From Sarcophilus harrisii (Eukaryota > Chordata > Mammalia > Dasyuromorphia > Dasyuridae): 64,000 bases of DNA. Each line of letters begins with the position of its first letter. The first letter of the stretch is position 1. The position numbers and the translations under genes are program-made. The notes under the pieces are model-generated. The model was not told the DNA's origin. It searched no databases and worked only from the letters and a program-made list of their open reading frames with translations. The stretch is from NCBI RefSeq assembly GCF_902635505.1, contig NC_045427.1:56446539-56510538 (forward strand). Reading direction: 5' to 3'. Below are positions 36,726-49,448 of this stretch, piece by piece.

Positions 36726-37387
36726 GAATTTGTTTGTGGGGTGGGAGAGGGAAAAAAGTTTTGTGGACATTTAAAAGACTTGTTTAAAGAGACTGAAGTT
36801 TTTGTTACCTTATGGGCTCTGTGTTGATTAGTCCTCAGCGATTCCCATGAAACAGGCATAGGGCGAATAGATTTTTGGAGAAACTAATCTTTTTGGAGAA
36901 ACTGTGTCGGTCCCTCTCCCTGCATCTGACCCTCTAGCTTTCATCCTGACCTCTCGCCAACCTTCCCCACTATGGGTCCCATCTTGGATGTTCCCTGAAG
37001 GGCTGGCTTCTCTCTCAGGGAAAAACAAAACAGAAGGGGTGTGGACAGCTTCCTGAGGTCCTGTGTCCTTTCAGGAAGACCAGGAGATGAGGGCTTCTCC
37101 AGAGGCAAAGGAAAAGTGGTGACTGGACAGAAATACGTGTGCAGCTGAGGCTGGGCTGGCCTCCTGGAACCCCACACTCCCACCTGTCGGGGCATGTTTG
37201 AGTGGAAATGCATGATAGGGACCAATGCACAGGAAGTAGCTACGCTCCCATTAAATGTGTTTTGTGTATGTGAGGATGCTTTAGTATGTGTTCTTTCCAG
37301 CCCTTGATCACATTCACATAAAGCATCCATTTCAGCCTGACTTTGAGAAAAACAAAAGGCATCATTCTACTTATTTGTCTGGAATTT

Positions 37388-37393
<6 letters not shown>

Positions 37394-37431
<38 letters not shown>

Positions 37432-37439
37432 CCAAGGGG
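37394..37439. repeat. T46 homopolymer
   Basis: An uninterrupted run of about 46 T, likely a minus-strand A tail. Length is prone to sequencing and assembly error. To its right, 'gtcccttctagctttaaaat' resembles the end of an L3/CR1-type element. Confidence 0.85.
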
Positions 37440-40240
37440 CCCCTGGCCCTGACACCTCAGGTCCCTTCTAGCTTTAAAATTAGGCGGCCTTGATTCTTGT
37501 GATCTCACTTATCCTCAGTTCAGCTTTCCAGAAAAGCTATCTGTCCAAAGAGGATAAAACTCGAGCCTCGAATCACTTTCCATTCAGGAGCTCTCTCTTT
37601 TCCCCCTTAAGCCCAAATGGAAATGAAGATTTGGTGAAAGTTTTGTTATATTTGTTAGACTCTAGAGATACAGCAGCGCTTACAGTTCACTATTATCAAC
37701 TAGCCCTTCCTTCCTTCCTTCCTTTGTTTGTTCTTTTATTCAATAGCATTATTAAGATCCTGTGGTGTGCTGAGCACTATGCTAGGCACAGTTGGAGATA
37801 CAATGCTCCCTTCATAGAACTTGTAGTGTAATTGCACTTATAAGTCCACAGTAGTCCATCTGGCCTGTGTGAAAGGAGATGCCTTCAGGGGCAGTGAGCC
37901 TGGTGGGGCTTATGGAGAACCTTTCTCAGCAAAGGTGATGTTAGACTCACATCATGAAGAGTGAAACCTTCATTTCTATCACTTATATTCCTCCTCTCCT
38001 TGACTTTTCTTTGAGCCAACTGATGTGCCCTGGGCTTTTGTGGGTCTGTCTTAAGCTGGGGGCCAGCCATCTCAAAACACAAAACACGACTCTTGCAGGA
38101 TGAAAGAGACCCTAGCACATAGCCTTTCCTTTTCAGTCAAATCAGTTCAGTCGTGCAAGGCATTGTCCTCAGTGCTAGCAATACAGCTACAAAATGACAA
38201 TCCCTGCCTTCAAAGACTTTCTGTTCTCTTGGAATTATAAGGATCATCCCAGTGATGGAGCAGGAAAAGAAGCATAAATAGGGACAATGACAGATCCCTA
38301 AAAGATATTTGTGGTTTGAGAACGTGTTTTGACACGCTCAGACATGAGAGGGGTCAGTGTGGTATAGTGGAAAGAGTAGGTCTGCTACTTAACTGTGAAA
38401 TCTTGGGAAAGAAAAGGACTTTCCTTGGCCTTAGGAGATAATTTCTAAAGTTTAGGGACACAGAGAAACAGAAGAGTTTCTGCTCTACTGGGAGGGCATA
38501 ATATTGGGGAGAAAATATTCCCAATACTTGCACCTGACCTGGGCCTGAGAGCCAAAAGAAGGTTACCCACAAGCAGTGGACAGTGGCCCAACCCATTGCA
38601 AAGGCAAGAGGTATATTATCAAATTGATACAGTTCCCACTCTAATTGGTCTTGAGGCAGAGTAGTGAAAGGATCTCTGTCTCTATGTGGATGTGTGTGTA
38701 TAAAAATACACAAATTTTTATACACACACACACACACACATAAACACATACACACTTATAAATTATAACTAGACAACTAGGAGGAGCACTTTCTCTGATT
38801 CCCACAAGGGAAGCCAGATTCCAGGTACTCGGTGGATTCTCCTTCCTAAAATCACTGACCCAGAGAACATAATTCAAAGTTAAGTAATTTACAGAAATGG
38901 CGTGGAAGAACAGCAGCAATAAAAGATCTCTACCTACTCATATACCTAGGGTGTGAACTCCCACAAATAGTGTCAGTAGGAGGAGTGGGCCCTTGGGATG
39001 TCTCATGTAGAAGGCACACATGTAGGACATACCGTGCCCAAGCCAGTGTTCTCGCTGGTACCACAAGTGTTCCTGATGATATTCTTGCAATGTCTTTGTG
39101 GGGAAGTTCTTGAGAGGGCTCTGGGGAGCTCCGGACCTGCTCCTGGGCAGACACACAGCTCCAGCTTTAGGTTCAGAAAACATCCAAGCCTTGGTTACTG
39201 CTGTGCATTTGGGGAAAGGACCAGAATCCATCTAAGTTCAGCTGCAAACCGGACTCGAGCCAGCCAGCCTCAAGCACCATCAAGCCCCTCTGCTCAACAA
39301 CCATGTCTCTTTTCATCCTATACTTCAACAACATATCACAGTAGAGAAAGAGAAATTCCCTTTCCTCCCACACTGGGGGTACCATGAATGGGAAAAGGTG
39401 TAGTACATCCTCCAGAGAGAGAGAATCTTTCCCTGGCCAACTCCTCTCTTGCTTGTAAACTCTCCCAGGAAGTTGCCCTCCCCTTGCATCTCTCCCAGTC
39501 CCAAAGGTAACAGAGCTACTCAAAGTTTTTCAACAGAGGAATGCCTGACATGAGCAGACCTGAGCCTTAAAGGAGGTTATTTTGGCAGCTATGGAGAAAA
39601 TAGATCGGTGGCAGGGAGACTGGTTTGTATTGTGTTAGAAAGAGGGGAGGGTAGCTAGGTAGAAGTGGATAGAACCCAGCCCCAGAGTCAGGCAGTTGAG
39701 TGCAAATCCACTTTCTAGCTGTGTGACCCTGGGCAGCCATGTAACACCCTGATTGCCTCCAGAAAGAAAGGAGGCAGAGAGGGGAAAAGGGAGGAAGAGA
39801 TGTGGATGAAGAAAAGGGAAAAATGCAGAAAATACAGAGATGAGAATTGGTAACTGCTTAGATTATGGGGGCATGAACATTTGGTCCAAGCCTTATCTTA
39901 CTGATTTATCCATGTTAAGGATAGAATCCACTGTCATTCTGTAGGATTTGACTTTTCCAGTCTTGGGAACCTTGACTGAAGTACTATGTGTTGTACTATG
40001 GGCTCACCACATTAGGAGAACAGCATAGCTGGTCCGAGCTGCTTGGGAGCAGATGCTCTTTGATCTTTCTATATATCTGTCGGTATTGTAGTGCCTGGCA
40101 TATGGTAAGTGCTTAATGTTTATTGGCTGAGCTGAGTATTCTATTCCGGCCTCTGGACATTGAATTGTTTCCCTGAAAGGTTGAATAAATGTAGGAGTCA
40201 ACCAGTTAGTTAGCAAGCATTATTGTGTGCTTACAATATA
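37440..40240. other. Intergenic sequence with small repeat scraps
   Basis: It holds a (TTCC)n run at about 37706-37722, an L2-like scrap at 37740-37830 ('gctgagcactatgctaggca'), another at 38140-38230, a MIR scrap at 38350-38430, a TG/CA-rich stretch at 38689-38750, a sense tRNA-type SINE at 39640-39780 ('tagctgtgtgaccctgggca') and an L2-like tail at 40080-40125. No exon was recognised. Open frames near 39000-39500 lack splice context or family similarity. Confidence 0.45.
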
Positions 40241-40249
40241 TTAGGCGTG

Positions 40250-41590
40250 GTCTTAAGTTTTGAAAATACAAATAATCAACTAGCATTTATTAAGTGCCTA
40301 CCTATCACAGCCAAGCAGTCAGCCAAGTTCTGGGGGGTACAAAGAAAATAAAAAAGCTAACAATCCCTCCTTTCCAGAAGTTCACTGTCTAATGGGAGAA
40401 ATAATAATTAGGTAGAAACAAGATATATACAGGGCAAATTGGGGGTAGTCTCAAAAGGAAGGCACTAAATTAAGGAGACTGGGAAGGGTTCCCTGCAGAA
40501 AGTAGGATATCATTAGTCAAGACCTGAAGGAAGCCAGGGAGCCCAGGAGGAAGAGACGGTGGAGAGTGTTTCAGGCAGGGGAGACAGCCACTGAAAATAC
40601 TTGGATAGTGGAGATGGATGTCATGTACGAGCAGTAGAAGGGACGGCAGTGTCACTGGATCAAAGAATATGTAGAGAAGGGATAGGACATAAGACTGGAA
40701 ACTGATAGGACTGGGAATCAAGGTTTGAAGGGCTTTGAAAGTCAAACAGAGCATTTTGTATTTGATCCTGGAGTAAAGAACTGCTGGAGTTTATCAAACA
40801 TGATCCATAGTTTAGGAAGAAGAGTTTCACAGCTGAATGAAGAATAGACTGGAGAGAGGAGAAAGGAGACAAGAAAAGTAATCAGAAAGCTATAGAAGTA
40901 GTCCAGATTGAGGTGATGGGGCCCCACCCTTGGTGGTCAGAGGAGAGGGGTTATACCAAAGGGAGTTTTCAAAAGTGGAACAAAAAAGACTTGACCATTG
41001 ATTAGATGTGAAGCATGAGATCGTGAGGAGTTGAGAAGACACCCAGGTCTCAAGCCTGGGGATCTGAGAGGCTAGTGGTATCCTCCACAGGAATAGGAAA
41101 GTTATTAAGAAAGGACTTTGAAGGAAAGATAATGAGCTCAATTTTAGACTTAATTGAATTTAAACTATCTTCAGGACATCCAGTTGTAGATATCTAAAAG
41201 GCAATTGGAGGTATGAGACTGGAAGGCAGAAGAAGGATTGAGACTGAACTAATAGATTTGAAAATCATCCACCATTGAAGTCATCATTGAAACTATGGGA
41301 GCTGATGATTTCACCAAGTGAAACAGTATAGAGAGGGAAGAAAAGGGGGTCTAGCACAGAGTTTGAAGATCCCTCCATATTAGGGAATACGGCATGAGCA
41401 GTTGGGAGAGGTTAAGACTGGATATATGGAACTGAGATCTTGCAGAGATGATCATTAAACTCATGGGAGGTGATGAAATTGCCATGTGAGAAGAAGGGTG
41501 GTAGGAGAGAGAAAAAACAAATTCCTTTCTTCAAGCTGAGAGACCATCCTTTCCAGAGTATGAAGCCGTCTGTTGATTTGTGCAGTACCG
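40250..41590 (-). mobile_element. L2 LINE, antisense, long diverged piece
   Basis: It starts at 'agcatttattaagtgcctac' and shows 'gggaagggttccctgcagaa', 'gacctgaaggaagccaggga', 'gtgtcactggatcaaagaat', 'tttgatcctggagtaaagaa', 'gataatgagctcaattttag' and 'gacatccagttgtagatatc'. These are successive landmarks of L2 ORF2 and its 3' end read backwards. An antisense MIR follows at 41610-41780. Confidence 0.65.
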
Positions 41591-42639
41591 AATGTCGCCC
41601 CAGAGGTGAGAGCTAACTTAGAGATCATCTGGATCAAAATTTATTTTACAGATAAAGAAACTGAGTCAAGCTAGGGCAACTTTACCAGAGTCATACAACC
41701 AGCGAGTAGCAGAGCTGGGATTCCAACTCAAACCCTCTACTTCTAATTCCAACACTTCACACTGCCACATTACTTTAAGCCCTGATTCAACATCTGAAAA
41801 TATATTGAATCTCCTTTCTGCCTTTCTACCTAATCTGTGTTTTTTACTTTCAACCCTGAAATGAACAGGAACATTTTATTCCAGATCCATCTTTTGTCTA
41901 CAATATCCAGATTATCTATTTCTACCCAGTAGAAGGTAGTCGACTCAATTATCTCTGGGTTCCATCCCTTTGACCTTTAAATCCCAAGGCCCTGAGAACC
42001 TTTTATTTTACAAAATAAGAGAAAACTAGAGTCAGAGAGTTAAGCTCACAGAAAAGAAGTCCATTTGCTAAAGAGCTTTTAGGTAGTCAGGAAGGAAGGA
42101 AGCTGTCTCCAAATCCAGAGCACTTTGCATCAAATGGCAGCAGCTGCATCTATCTGCCGTTGGGGAAAGGGTCTTTAATACTTCTGAGTGAAATAGAGGA
42201 AGTAAATTGATTCTGCCTTTTGCCTTCAACCTTTAGTTCTTGGAAAAAGAACCTAATTTAGCCAAAACATGAGAGATACAGTAGAGCATTTGCTCTCCAG
42301 ACACAAAGAGATTACAGATTACAGATTAGCTGCTGTGGGCTTGGACCTTGTCACAGAGTGACGCCTACTGGAGAAAGGTGCAATTACATCGTTGCTGTGC
42401 ATTACGAGATCTGTTTTCAAGCTTCTTCAGTGAACCTTCCTTTAAAACAAACAAAAACATAAAACCTTGGTGGTGATATATGTAATATTCTGTCCTAATG
42501 ATCCCCCACATCTCTGTGGTGAGAAAGGAAGCACGTTTCAGTCTTTTACATTTCTGTTTAAAATCTCTTCTCTGAAATATTCATTTTTTCATTTCTCATT
42601 TGATTCCTTTTAGTGATTTTTATATTATTCTGTTAGTTT

Positions 42640-43190
42640 GGCTTATTGCATCAGTTTATAGTTTTTTTTCAAACATGAGGCCATATTTGTCACTTCTTTC
42701 TGCACAATAATAATCCATCACACTCATAACTTTTTTCTTCATCATCCAAATAATGGGTGCCCACTTTATTTCCAATTCTTTGCTTTTACAAAGAGAGCTG
42801 CTATGAATATTTTGGCATATATTGTACTTTTGTTTCTGCCTTGAATTTCCTTGGAATTTAGGCCCAATCTTGGGATTGCTAGGTTGGAAGGCGTAGGCAG
42901 CTTGACCACTTTTCCTGCATAATTCAGAGATAGTCGAAATCCAGAATAGTCAAATCATTTCACATCTCTGATGGTGTATCATCATATCTCATCTTCCCAT
43001 AGCCCTTTTCATTTTTATCCATTCTACCATTTTTCTTTATCCATTTGGATGGTGTGAAGTAAAACCTCAGAGTTGTTTTGATATGCAATTATCTTATTAC
43101 TAGTAATTTTGAACACATTTTTACTTTACAATATCTTTAAAAACTATATTACTTAGCCATTTATCTTGTAGGGAATTGATTTTTTAAAGG
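42640..43190 (-). mobile_element. Old L1 ORF2 3' part
   Basis: Antisense: 'caaataatgggtgcccactt', 'acaaagagagctgctatgaa', 'gggattgctaggttggaagg' and 'cctcagagttgttttgatat'. More diverged than the other L1 ends in the window. Confidence 0.6.
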
Positions 43191-43689
43191 GCAAAACTTT
43201 TCATGTCACTCAAATAAAGATTAGTTGAGAACAAATGGCATTCGCCCCCTCTGAAATTGTTCCAAAAAGAGAATTTTTTTTTTTTACTATAATAACCCCA
43301 GTGTCAGGAATTAGAATTAATTTATTTCTTTGAAGACAGACAGTAACATAAATGTGCTTGGGTAAAAAGACAGACCTAAAAGAAAAGATCTTGCAGAAAA
43401 TCTGATTGAACACCTTTTCTCCCTGAGAAAACGAGCAGCAGAGCTCATCAACATTTGACTACAGAGCTTCTTGCTGCAACTTGAGTGTTCTCTCCATTAC
43501 ATCTCACTGCAACTTTTCCTCCCCAGCTGGAGTTTATTCCAGAAGACCATAAAGATGGAAGACCATAGGATAAAGAATACTGATCTGAGTGTCAGGAAAC
43601 CCAAGTACTGGTCCTCTCTGTACTTCTGTTTCTTCCTTTATAATCTGTTAGTAAATAACAGATAATGTGTAAGATCCCTTCTTGAGTTT

Positions 43690-43713
43690 GTTTTTTTTTT
43701 TTTTTTTTTTTTT
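43690..43713. repeat. T24 homopolymer
   Basis: A plain T run of about 24, with no attached element recognised. Confidence 0.8.
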
Positions 43714-43824
43714 AATTCTCTGGAGTGGAATTTTGAGTCTCTTGGAGACAGCAAATGGTACTTTTACCATGTGATTCTCACAGCTTAGGTACTACCATTA
43801 TGTGGTCTGTTTAACAGATGAGGT

Positions 43825-44070
43825 AAGGGCAATTAGGTGTCCAAGTGGATAGGAAGACTGCTCTTCCCTGAGTTCAAATCTCGCCTCAGACAGTAGTTGT
43901 GTGACCCTGGGCAAGTCACTTTACCCTGTTTGCTTCAGTTTTGTCATCTGTAAAATGATCTGGAGAAGGAAATGGCAAACCACTTTGTCGTACCTTTACC
44001 AAGAAAATCCCTATGGGATCACAATGAGATCAAATATTAGACACCATTGGAAAATGACTGAACACTAAAT
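43825..44070 (+). mobile_element. CORE-SINE (MON1/MAR1-type)
   Basis: Sense, close to full length: 'gtccaagtggataggaagac', 'gagttcaaatctcgcctcag', 'gtgtgaccctgggcaagtca', 'atctgtaaaatgatctggag' and 'ggaaatggcaaaccactttg'. Confidence 0.75.
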
Positions 44071-44124
44071 TCCTCATTATAAGAAGGGTATTTTTTCTTA
44101 TTTTGATTCTCTGACTAAGCCAGA

Positions 44125-44400
44125 TGAGAAAGAAATCCCCTAACAAATGGCCATCTACCCTCCTCTCAAAGAAAGGGAAATCTACTTCTCCAGGTAGCCC
44201 ATTTCACTTCTGGATAGCTCTTATTAGTAGGAAGAACTTTTTTTTTTCCTGATTTAGCTTAATTGATCACAAACTTCCCAACAGATAGTGACCAAATGAT
44301 GTAAGTGGCCTCTTTGCAACTTGTACTGGTTCTTTTTCTCTAGTTGTGTCTTTTGGGATCAAACTGAACAAACTAAGACCAAGAGAGGATCCTACCCCAA
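44125..44400 (-). mobile_element. L3/CR1 LINE 3' end
   Basis: Antisense: 'ccaggtagcccatttcactt', 'ctggatagctcttattagta' and 'cttttgggatcaaactgaac'. Same family as 29465-29765. Confidence 0.6.
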
Positions 44401-44474
44401 GGCCATATCTTAGGGATCTTTATAACCTACCTGAACTGATTCAGTAGTTATTAAAAAATTCCCATTTGGTCATA

Positions 44475-45725
44475 CCGTCTCCATCCCCCCATGATCCTGC
44501 GCCCCTCATCATAAAATGCCCTTCCCCCAGCCCATCTCTACTGCTCAATCTCATTTCTATTTCTTCTAATCTGCCTTCCAATGTCAATCTCAAAAGCTAC
44601 CTATTTTTCTATGGTGCTCTCTTGAACCCATCCTCCCCAACAGGTAACAAACTTGCTTTCATCTCACATCTTTTCCTTCCATCCTATTTCATCGTCTGGT
44701 CTCCACGGATACCTGCCTCCCTCCTGACAGAGGCTAATCTCACCGGCCACCTTGCCAGCACTGATTGTACTTGGGCTCATTCCTCTCTAGCACCAGCCCA
44801 TCACTTGTGGGGGTGGAGAAGTTGGAATCCTCCCGACTCCCCACTGCCACTTCCAGGCTCTCCCCTCTGCTTCTCTCAGTAACTTCTCTTCCTTTCAGAT
44901 TCGCTCAGTCTATATCCAAGACACTACCAGATTGCTAGTAAGCATCATCAGGATCCTTCTTTCTTTCTTCCTCCCAGACTGGAAACCTTCACTCCTTCCA
45001 GAATCTCTTACTGTGGAGGATACCACCTCCATATTCCATATGTTGCCAAGACCTGTCGATTTTACTTGCCAGCTGTCTCTCATGTACTTTTTTCTCTCTA
45101 ACGTCATTGTATTTACCCTAGTACAGGCCCTCACCTGGACTATTACAATAGCCTGATGCTGGGTCTGTTGCCTTAAATCTCTTTCCACTACAATTCAGCT
45201 TCCACTCAGCTATCCCAATGAGCTTCCTAAAGCACAGGTCTGTTTCCCTCCCCTACTGAATGAACTTTAGTAGTTTTCTATCATGTCCAAGACTCAATAT
45301 AAAATCCTCTGGCACTCGGAGCTCTCCATACCCTCCCCCGTCATCTTTCCAGTCTTTTCACTCCTTACAACTCTTCACATACCCTGATGACACTGGGTTC
45401 CTCGTTATTCTTTGCATAAGACTCTTCATCTCCCGATGACATTTTTACTGGCTGTCTTCCTGCTGGGAATGCTCTCCCTCTTAGTTTCTGCCTCCTGGCT
45501 TTCCTGGCTTTCTTCAGGTCCCAGCTAGAATCCCACCTTCTCCTGGAAGCCTTTTCCAATTTCCCTCAATATTAATGGCTTTCCTGTCAATTATTTCCAA
45601 TTTAGCCTGTATATAGCTTGTTTGGGCATAATTGGTTACAATTGTCTCCATTATCCCGTAAGCTCCTTAAGGACCAGGACTGTTTCTCTCTTTTCTTTAT
45701 ACTTCCACCACTTAGTATGGGGCCT
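44475..45725 (+). mobile_element. L2 LINE 3' region, extended
   Basis: Pyrimidine-rich plus-strand L2. It contains 'gagcttcctaaagcacaggt', 'cctcccccgtcatctttcca', 'ctgctgggaatgctctccct', 'ggtcccagctagaatcccac', 'ttatcccgtaagctccttaa' and the end 'cttagtatggggcctagcac'. It is one of the longer L2 copies here, and an antisense SINE at 45733-45930 follows it. Confidence 0.6.
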
Positions 45726-45732
45726 AGCACAT

Positions 45733-45930
45733 TTGTTGTTGTTCCATCTTTTCAGTCCTGATTCTTTGTGACCCAATTTAGGATTTTCTTGTCAAGAATA
45801 TTGTCCTGTCACAGAGTAGATATGTGATGTTTAACAACTGACTGTTTAAGGACCAGAAATGTGAGGCAATTTGCTCACATTTCCATAACTGGTAAATTGG
45901 GGAGCTAAGATTTGACCCTAGATCTGGTGA
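45733..45930 (-). mobile_element. CORE-SINE, partial
   Basis: Antisense: 'cagtcctgattctttgtgac', 'aggattttcttgtcaagaat' and 'gagctaagatttgaccctag'. The middle is altered. Confidence 0.6.
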
Positions 45931-45934
45931 CCTG

Positions 45935-46760
45935 GAGAGACAGATAATAAAATTCAAAATCAGCTAGATTCAAAGAACAGTTATTGATCCATTGTCAGTA
46001 TAGCAGGAATATCAAAGGAACATGTCCTTACTCCTGGTAGGTCAGCATTTCTGAATGGATAAAGGCCTACACGTATAACATTTTCAGGTGATAGCAAGTT
46101 GGGAGGGGTCACAAATGTACTGGAAAACTGTATCAGGATCTAAAAAGTTCTTGCTAGGCCAGAACATTTCATCAAATCTATTAAGATAAAATTCATTAGG
46201 AAAAAATGAAAATCTTAAAGGTGCCAAAAAAAAAAGAAAAATCAACTTCTCAAGTCTAAGTGGGGCTGGTTATTTGGAATTATGTGCAGTTCTGGCCGGT
46301 TTACAAAACAGCGGTTTACAAAGGCACTGATGAGTTGGATGGTTTCCAGAGAAAGGAAAGCAAGCTGTTGATGTCCATGTCTTAAGAGAATCAACTGAAA
46401 GAATTGAGTGTGTTTAGCCTTGAGAATGGAAGGCTCAGGGAAGATATGGCAGCTGTCTTCAGATATCTGAAGAAGAGGAATCAGGCTTGTTCCATCTGGT
46501 TCCAGAAAGCAGAAGTAGAACAATACAACAGATGGAAGTTGCAAAAAGGCTATTTGGCCATTGATCAGTTGAGAAATTTGGGATTGATTTAGGCCAGACC
46601 AGAAAAACAAAACAGCATTTCCTACCAGTGGGAGCTGTCAAAAGAAGTGATTTGGGTTGTCTAGGGAAAGAGAGGACCCTTCTTCTTGGAGGTTTTCAGG
46701 CAAAGGCTATAACTTTATTGTAGGGTACACCATTCCTTTATGGGTCAGCAAGGTGGCCTT
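45935..46760 (+). mobile_element. L3/CR1 LINE, ORF2 end and 3' UTR
   Basis: The longest L3/CR1 piece. It has 'aggtgatagcaagttgggag' (family 'DDTKLGG' coding region), 'gtgtttagccttgagaatgg', 'atggcagctgtcttcagata', 'gcagaagtagaacaatacaa' and 'ggaggttttcaggcaaaggc'. Colinear with the CR1-family consensus and diverged. Confidence 0.65.
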
Positions 46761-47640
46761 CTAGTTATCAAATTCTATTCAATTTGAAAAGTCCAACGAT
46801 CAGATTCCAAGTTCAGTGCTTTCCTTCCTCCTGGGTTTGATGAAGGTACAAGAGAATCCCAATTAGCACAATTATATTGTTCTGATATAGTGGATGGAAG
46901 ACCAGCCTTGGTTCATGACCCAACTCTGACTAAACTAGATTTGTGATCATGTGCAAGGTATTAATTAACTTGCCAGTTCCCCAGGCAATTCTCCAACACT
47001 TTTCAATTATAAATAAGTATCCAATCTCTACCAAGAGTGGAAGTTTCCATATTAGGAGTCCTCCATGACTAAAGCACAGGGCTGAACCCCTCAAAAGAAT
47101 ATTGCTCAGACTAACTTTTAGGACTAATTTCTCCCTGGAAAATCCAAACTGATTCATCCTGAGGATACATTAGGGATGGGAGCGGAGGAGAGGAAGAACC
47201 ATCACTTAGTAGAAAGGGTTCTTAGAAACACAAGCAGCTTGCTAAAACTGACTGGCCTAATCCCCAAAGAGCAAGAGCAGTGTGGCAGAACAGTAACAAT
47301 AATAATAGTTTATATTGATAAAGCACTTTAAGGTTTACAAACCACCTTCTCATTTGATCTCAAAGCATGGACTATTTTTTAATCTCCTTTTGACAGGTAT
47401 GAAAACCAAGCCACGATTAAGTGACTCCTTCAGGGTCTCACTAATATGAGGCTAAATTCAAACCCAGATTTTCCAGTCCAAAATAAACATTCCTCCTATA
47501 CAAGAAGCTCAGCTTGGGCTCAGGCAAAACTGGATTTAAATCAGGTCCTCCTTACCTTAGGTTTAACATTAGCGTAAAGTTGGCTTGCTTTGTAACCCCT
47601 AAAGAGCAACAGAAATGTGAACTATCACAATCAAATCCAA
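46761..47640. other. Intergenic, MIR fragments only
   Basis: A weak MIR at about 46870-46960, and an antisense MIR at 47285-47480 ('aagcactttaaggtttacaa', 'cattcaaacccagattttcc'-like). Nothing else recognised. Confidence 0.45.
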
Positions 47641-47649
47641 TGGTGGCTG

Positions 47650-48006
47650 CACAGAAAGAAACTTAAACAACTTTTTATTCTTGAACTTCAATTTTCTTTC
47701 TAAGATGAGTCCAAGGGGGAAAGATGTAGTATTTAGGCAGCTCCCACTTCCCCTGGTTCTCCTCAGGGAAGCGCATCCCACAGGCAATAAACACGGGCAG
47801 GCCAAAAATTGCTACAAGTGTTTGTTGCCCGGAAGCTTCAGAAAGCATTCACCCAGTAACGCCGCCAAGCCGAGAAGGGGGCAGAGGGGTATTTAGGTAC
47901 AGAAAGGAGGCCCTTCTGGCCAAAAGTACCAGTGAAGTGCCCCCTCCCCGGGCCTCTTGGGCAGCAGGGGGCCCGGGCCTGAGCCAGCCAGGCAGCGGCG
48001 GTCCCG
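47650..48006 (-). terminator. C16orf86: C16orf86 3' UTR with polyadenylation signal
   Basis: Minus-strand AATAAA at 47674-47679 (plus-strand TTTATT), about 330 bases after the stop codon. It lies in an A/T-rich patch that contrasts with the GC-rich coding part. Assignment to this gene rests on distance and strand. Confidence 0.6.
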
Positions 48007-48191
48007 TCACTTGTACTGGGGGGACAGCGGGGGAACGAGGTGGGCCGCACACACGCTCAGCATCTTGTCGATGTCCACCTGGGTCGACTTGTCCACCTCG
48101 GCCTTCAGCTGGCTGCTCGGGGCGAAGCTTAGGACGGGCACAGGCTCTTCAACTCCCTCCTCGGCAAAGGGAGCCAGCACCGAGGGGATCG
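48007..48191 (-). CDS. C16orf86: C16orf86 exon 5 (C-terminus, stop)
   Basis: Minus-strand acceptor 'ctctccgggctgaag' ends at 48192. The split codon G|CG gives Ala. The exon reads IPSVLAPFAEEGVEEPVPVL, a linker, then the conserved ending VDKSTQVDIDKMLSVC...VPPLSPQYK and TGA at 48009-48007. This ending matches my memory of human C16orf86 almost residue for residue. Confidence 0.9.
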
Positions 48192-48419
48192 CTTCAGCCC
48201 GGAGAGAAGGGAGGAAAGACTACGTGGAGGAGGGTCTTGGTTCGGCGCCCCCCAACCCCAGATCCCCGACAGAATCTGATCTGGTCTCTGGGGCCAGAAC
48301 CCCGCCAGCGCCTTTCCCAGAGCCGTCATCGAGGTGGCGGGGCCTCAGCCCGGGGGAGGAGCAGGGAAGGAAGCCCCCCGGCCCGCCCTGCGGGGGCTCC
48401 ACTTCCGGGCAACACTGAC

Positions 48420-48596
48420 CTCCTAGGGGCGAGGCCTGTGGCCTCTCCACGCCGGCCTCCTCCGGGCCTCCCGGAGGCTGCTCTGGGGCCAAGCCCAGCT
48501 CCACCTCCATCTCGGCTTCTCCGTCCCCAGCCTGGTTCAGCTCCGGGTTGCTGTAGTTGATGTACTGATACAAAGGCCTCAGGCGCTGGGCTTTCC
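48420..48596 (-). CDS. C16orf86: C16orf86 exon 4
   Basis: Minus-strand acceptor 'gggcccttgcag' and donor 'ctaggag|gtcagt'. It encodes KAQRLRPLYQYINYSNPELN, the best-conserved block of the family, then an acidic stretch (GEAEMEVELGLAPE). It enters in phase 1 and leaves in phase 1, fitting both neighbours. Confidence 0.92.
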
Positions 48597-48722
48597 CTGC
48601 AAGGGCCCACAGGTCGCGCCTCTGAGCGAAGGCCGGCGCCCCGCACGGACCCGTCCCCGCCTCCGGGGGCATGAGGGGCCGGGGGGAGGGGGGGGAGGTC
48701 CCGCAGCCACAGAGCCCCCTCC

Positions 48723-48760
48723 CCCCCCACAGACCCCCCCCCCCCCCCCCCCCCCCCCGG
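48723..48760. repeat. Poly-C tract in a C16orf86 intron
   Basis: About 30 consecutive C with short interruptions at the edges, in intron 3 of C16orf86. The minus (transcribed) strand is G-rich and could form G-quadruplex. Its exact length should be distrusted. Confidence 0.85.
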
Positions 48761-48781
48761 GGGGCCCCCCCCGCCACTCAC

Positions 48782-48984
48782 GCTCCAGCCCGAGGGTTTC
48801 CGCCGGGGTGGGCACCGCGGGGGCAGCAGCCAGAGGCGGGGGCGCGCCGAGGCTCTTGCGCTTCTTGGCCTTTTTGTGCTGCTTGGCCGGCGGGGAGGGC
48901 TCTCCTTGTGCCCCATCCGAGTCTTCCCTTCTCAAGGGCGGCCTTCTCAAATCCGCGTGCTGCAGGAGCAGCTCGGCCTCCACC
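48782..48984 (-). CDS. C16orf86: C16orf86 exon 3
   Basis: Acceptor 'cgccgtcccag' and donor 'ctggagc|gtgagt'. It encodes VEAELLLQHADLRRPPLRRE, then EPSPPAKQHKKAKKRKSLGA, a strongly basic run typical of a nuclear localisation signal, then AETLGLE. The KQHKKAKKRKSL block matches human C16orf86 as I recall it. Phase 2 entry, phase 1 exit. Confidence 0.92.
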
Positions 48985-49448
48985 CTGGGACGGCGCGGGA
49001 GGGAAGGAACAGGGCAGTACTGGATGGGCGGCTCTCCCAGGGGCATCCGCCGCGCGGGCGAGCCCCGATCACGGGGGGGGCTGGGGCTGGGGGCAGGGGG
49101 GAGGGGCTGCCGCTGGGCCGGACTCCGCCGCCTTCCCTGGAAATCCCCAGAACGCCCGAGGGAGTGAGGACGCGTGGCGTCCCCTCTCCCGACCCCGGCG
49201 GCCCGTTTGCCCCTGGACCTAGAACTCCGCGGCCGTGTTTGCCCGGTTACAAGCCACTGGCACTCTCCCTGTCTTCTTCTGGCCCCCAGCCCGCTCCTCC
49301 GGGGACAAGGTCCCGGCCCGCCCTCCTCCGCCGGCTCCGCTCGGTCCCGCCCGGCGGGGGCAGTGCCCGGGGCCAGGCCCGCCCTTCCCCGCAGCCCGGC
49401 GGTCCGCGGAGGGGCGTCCGGGCAGCCTCCCGGCCCTCGCCCCCTCAC

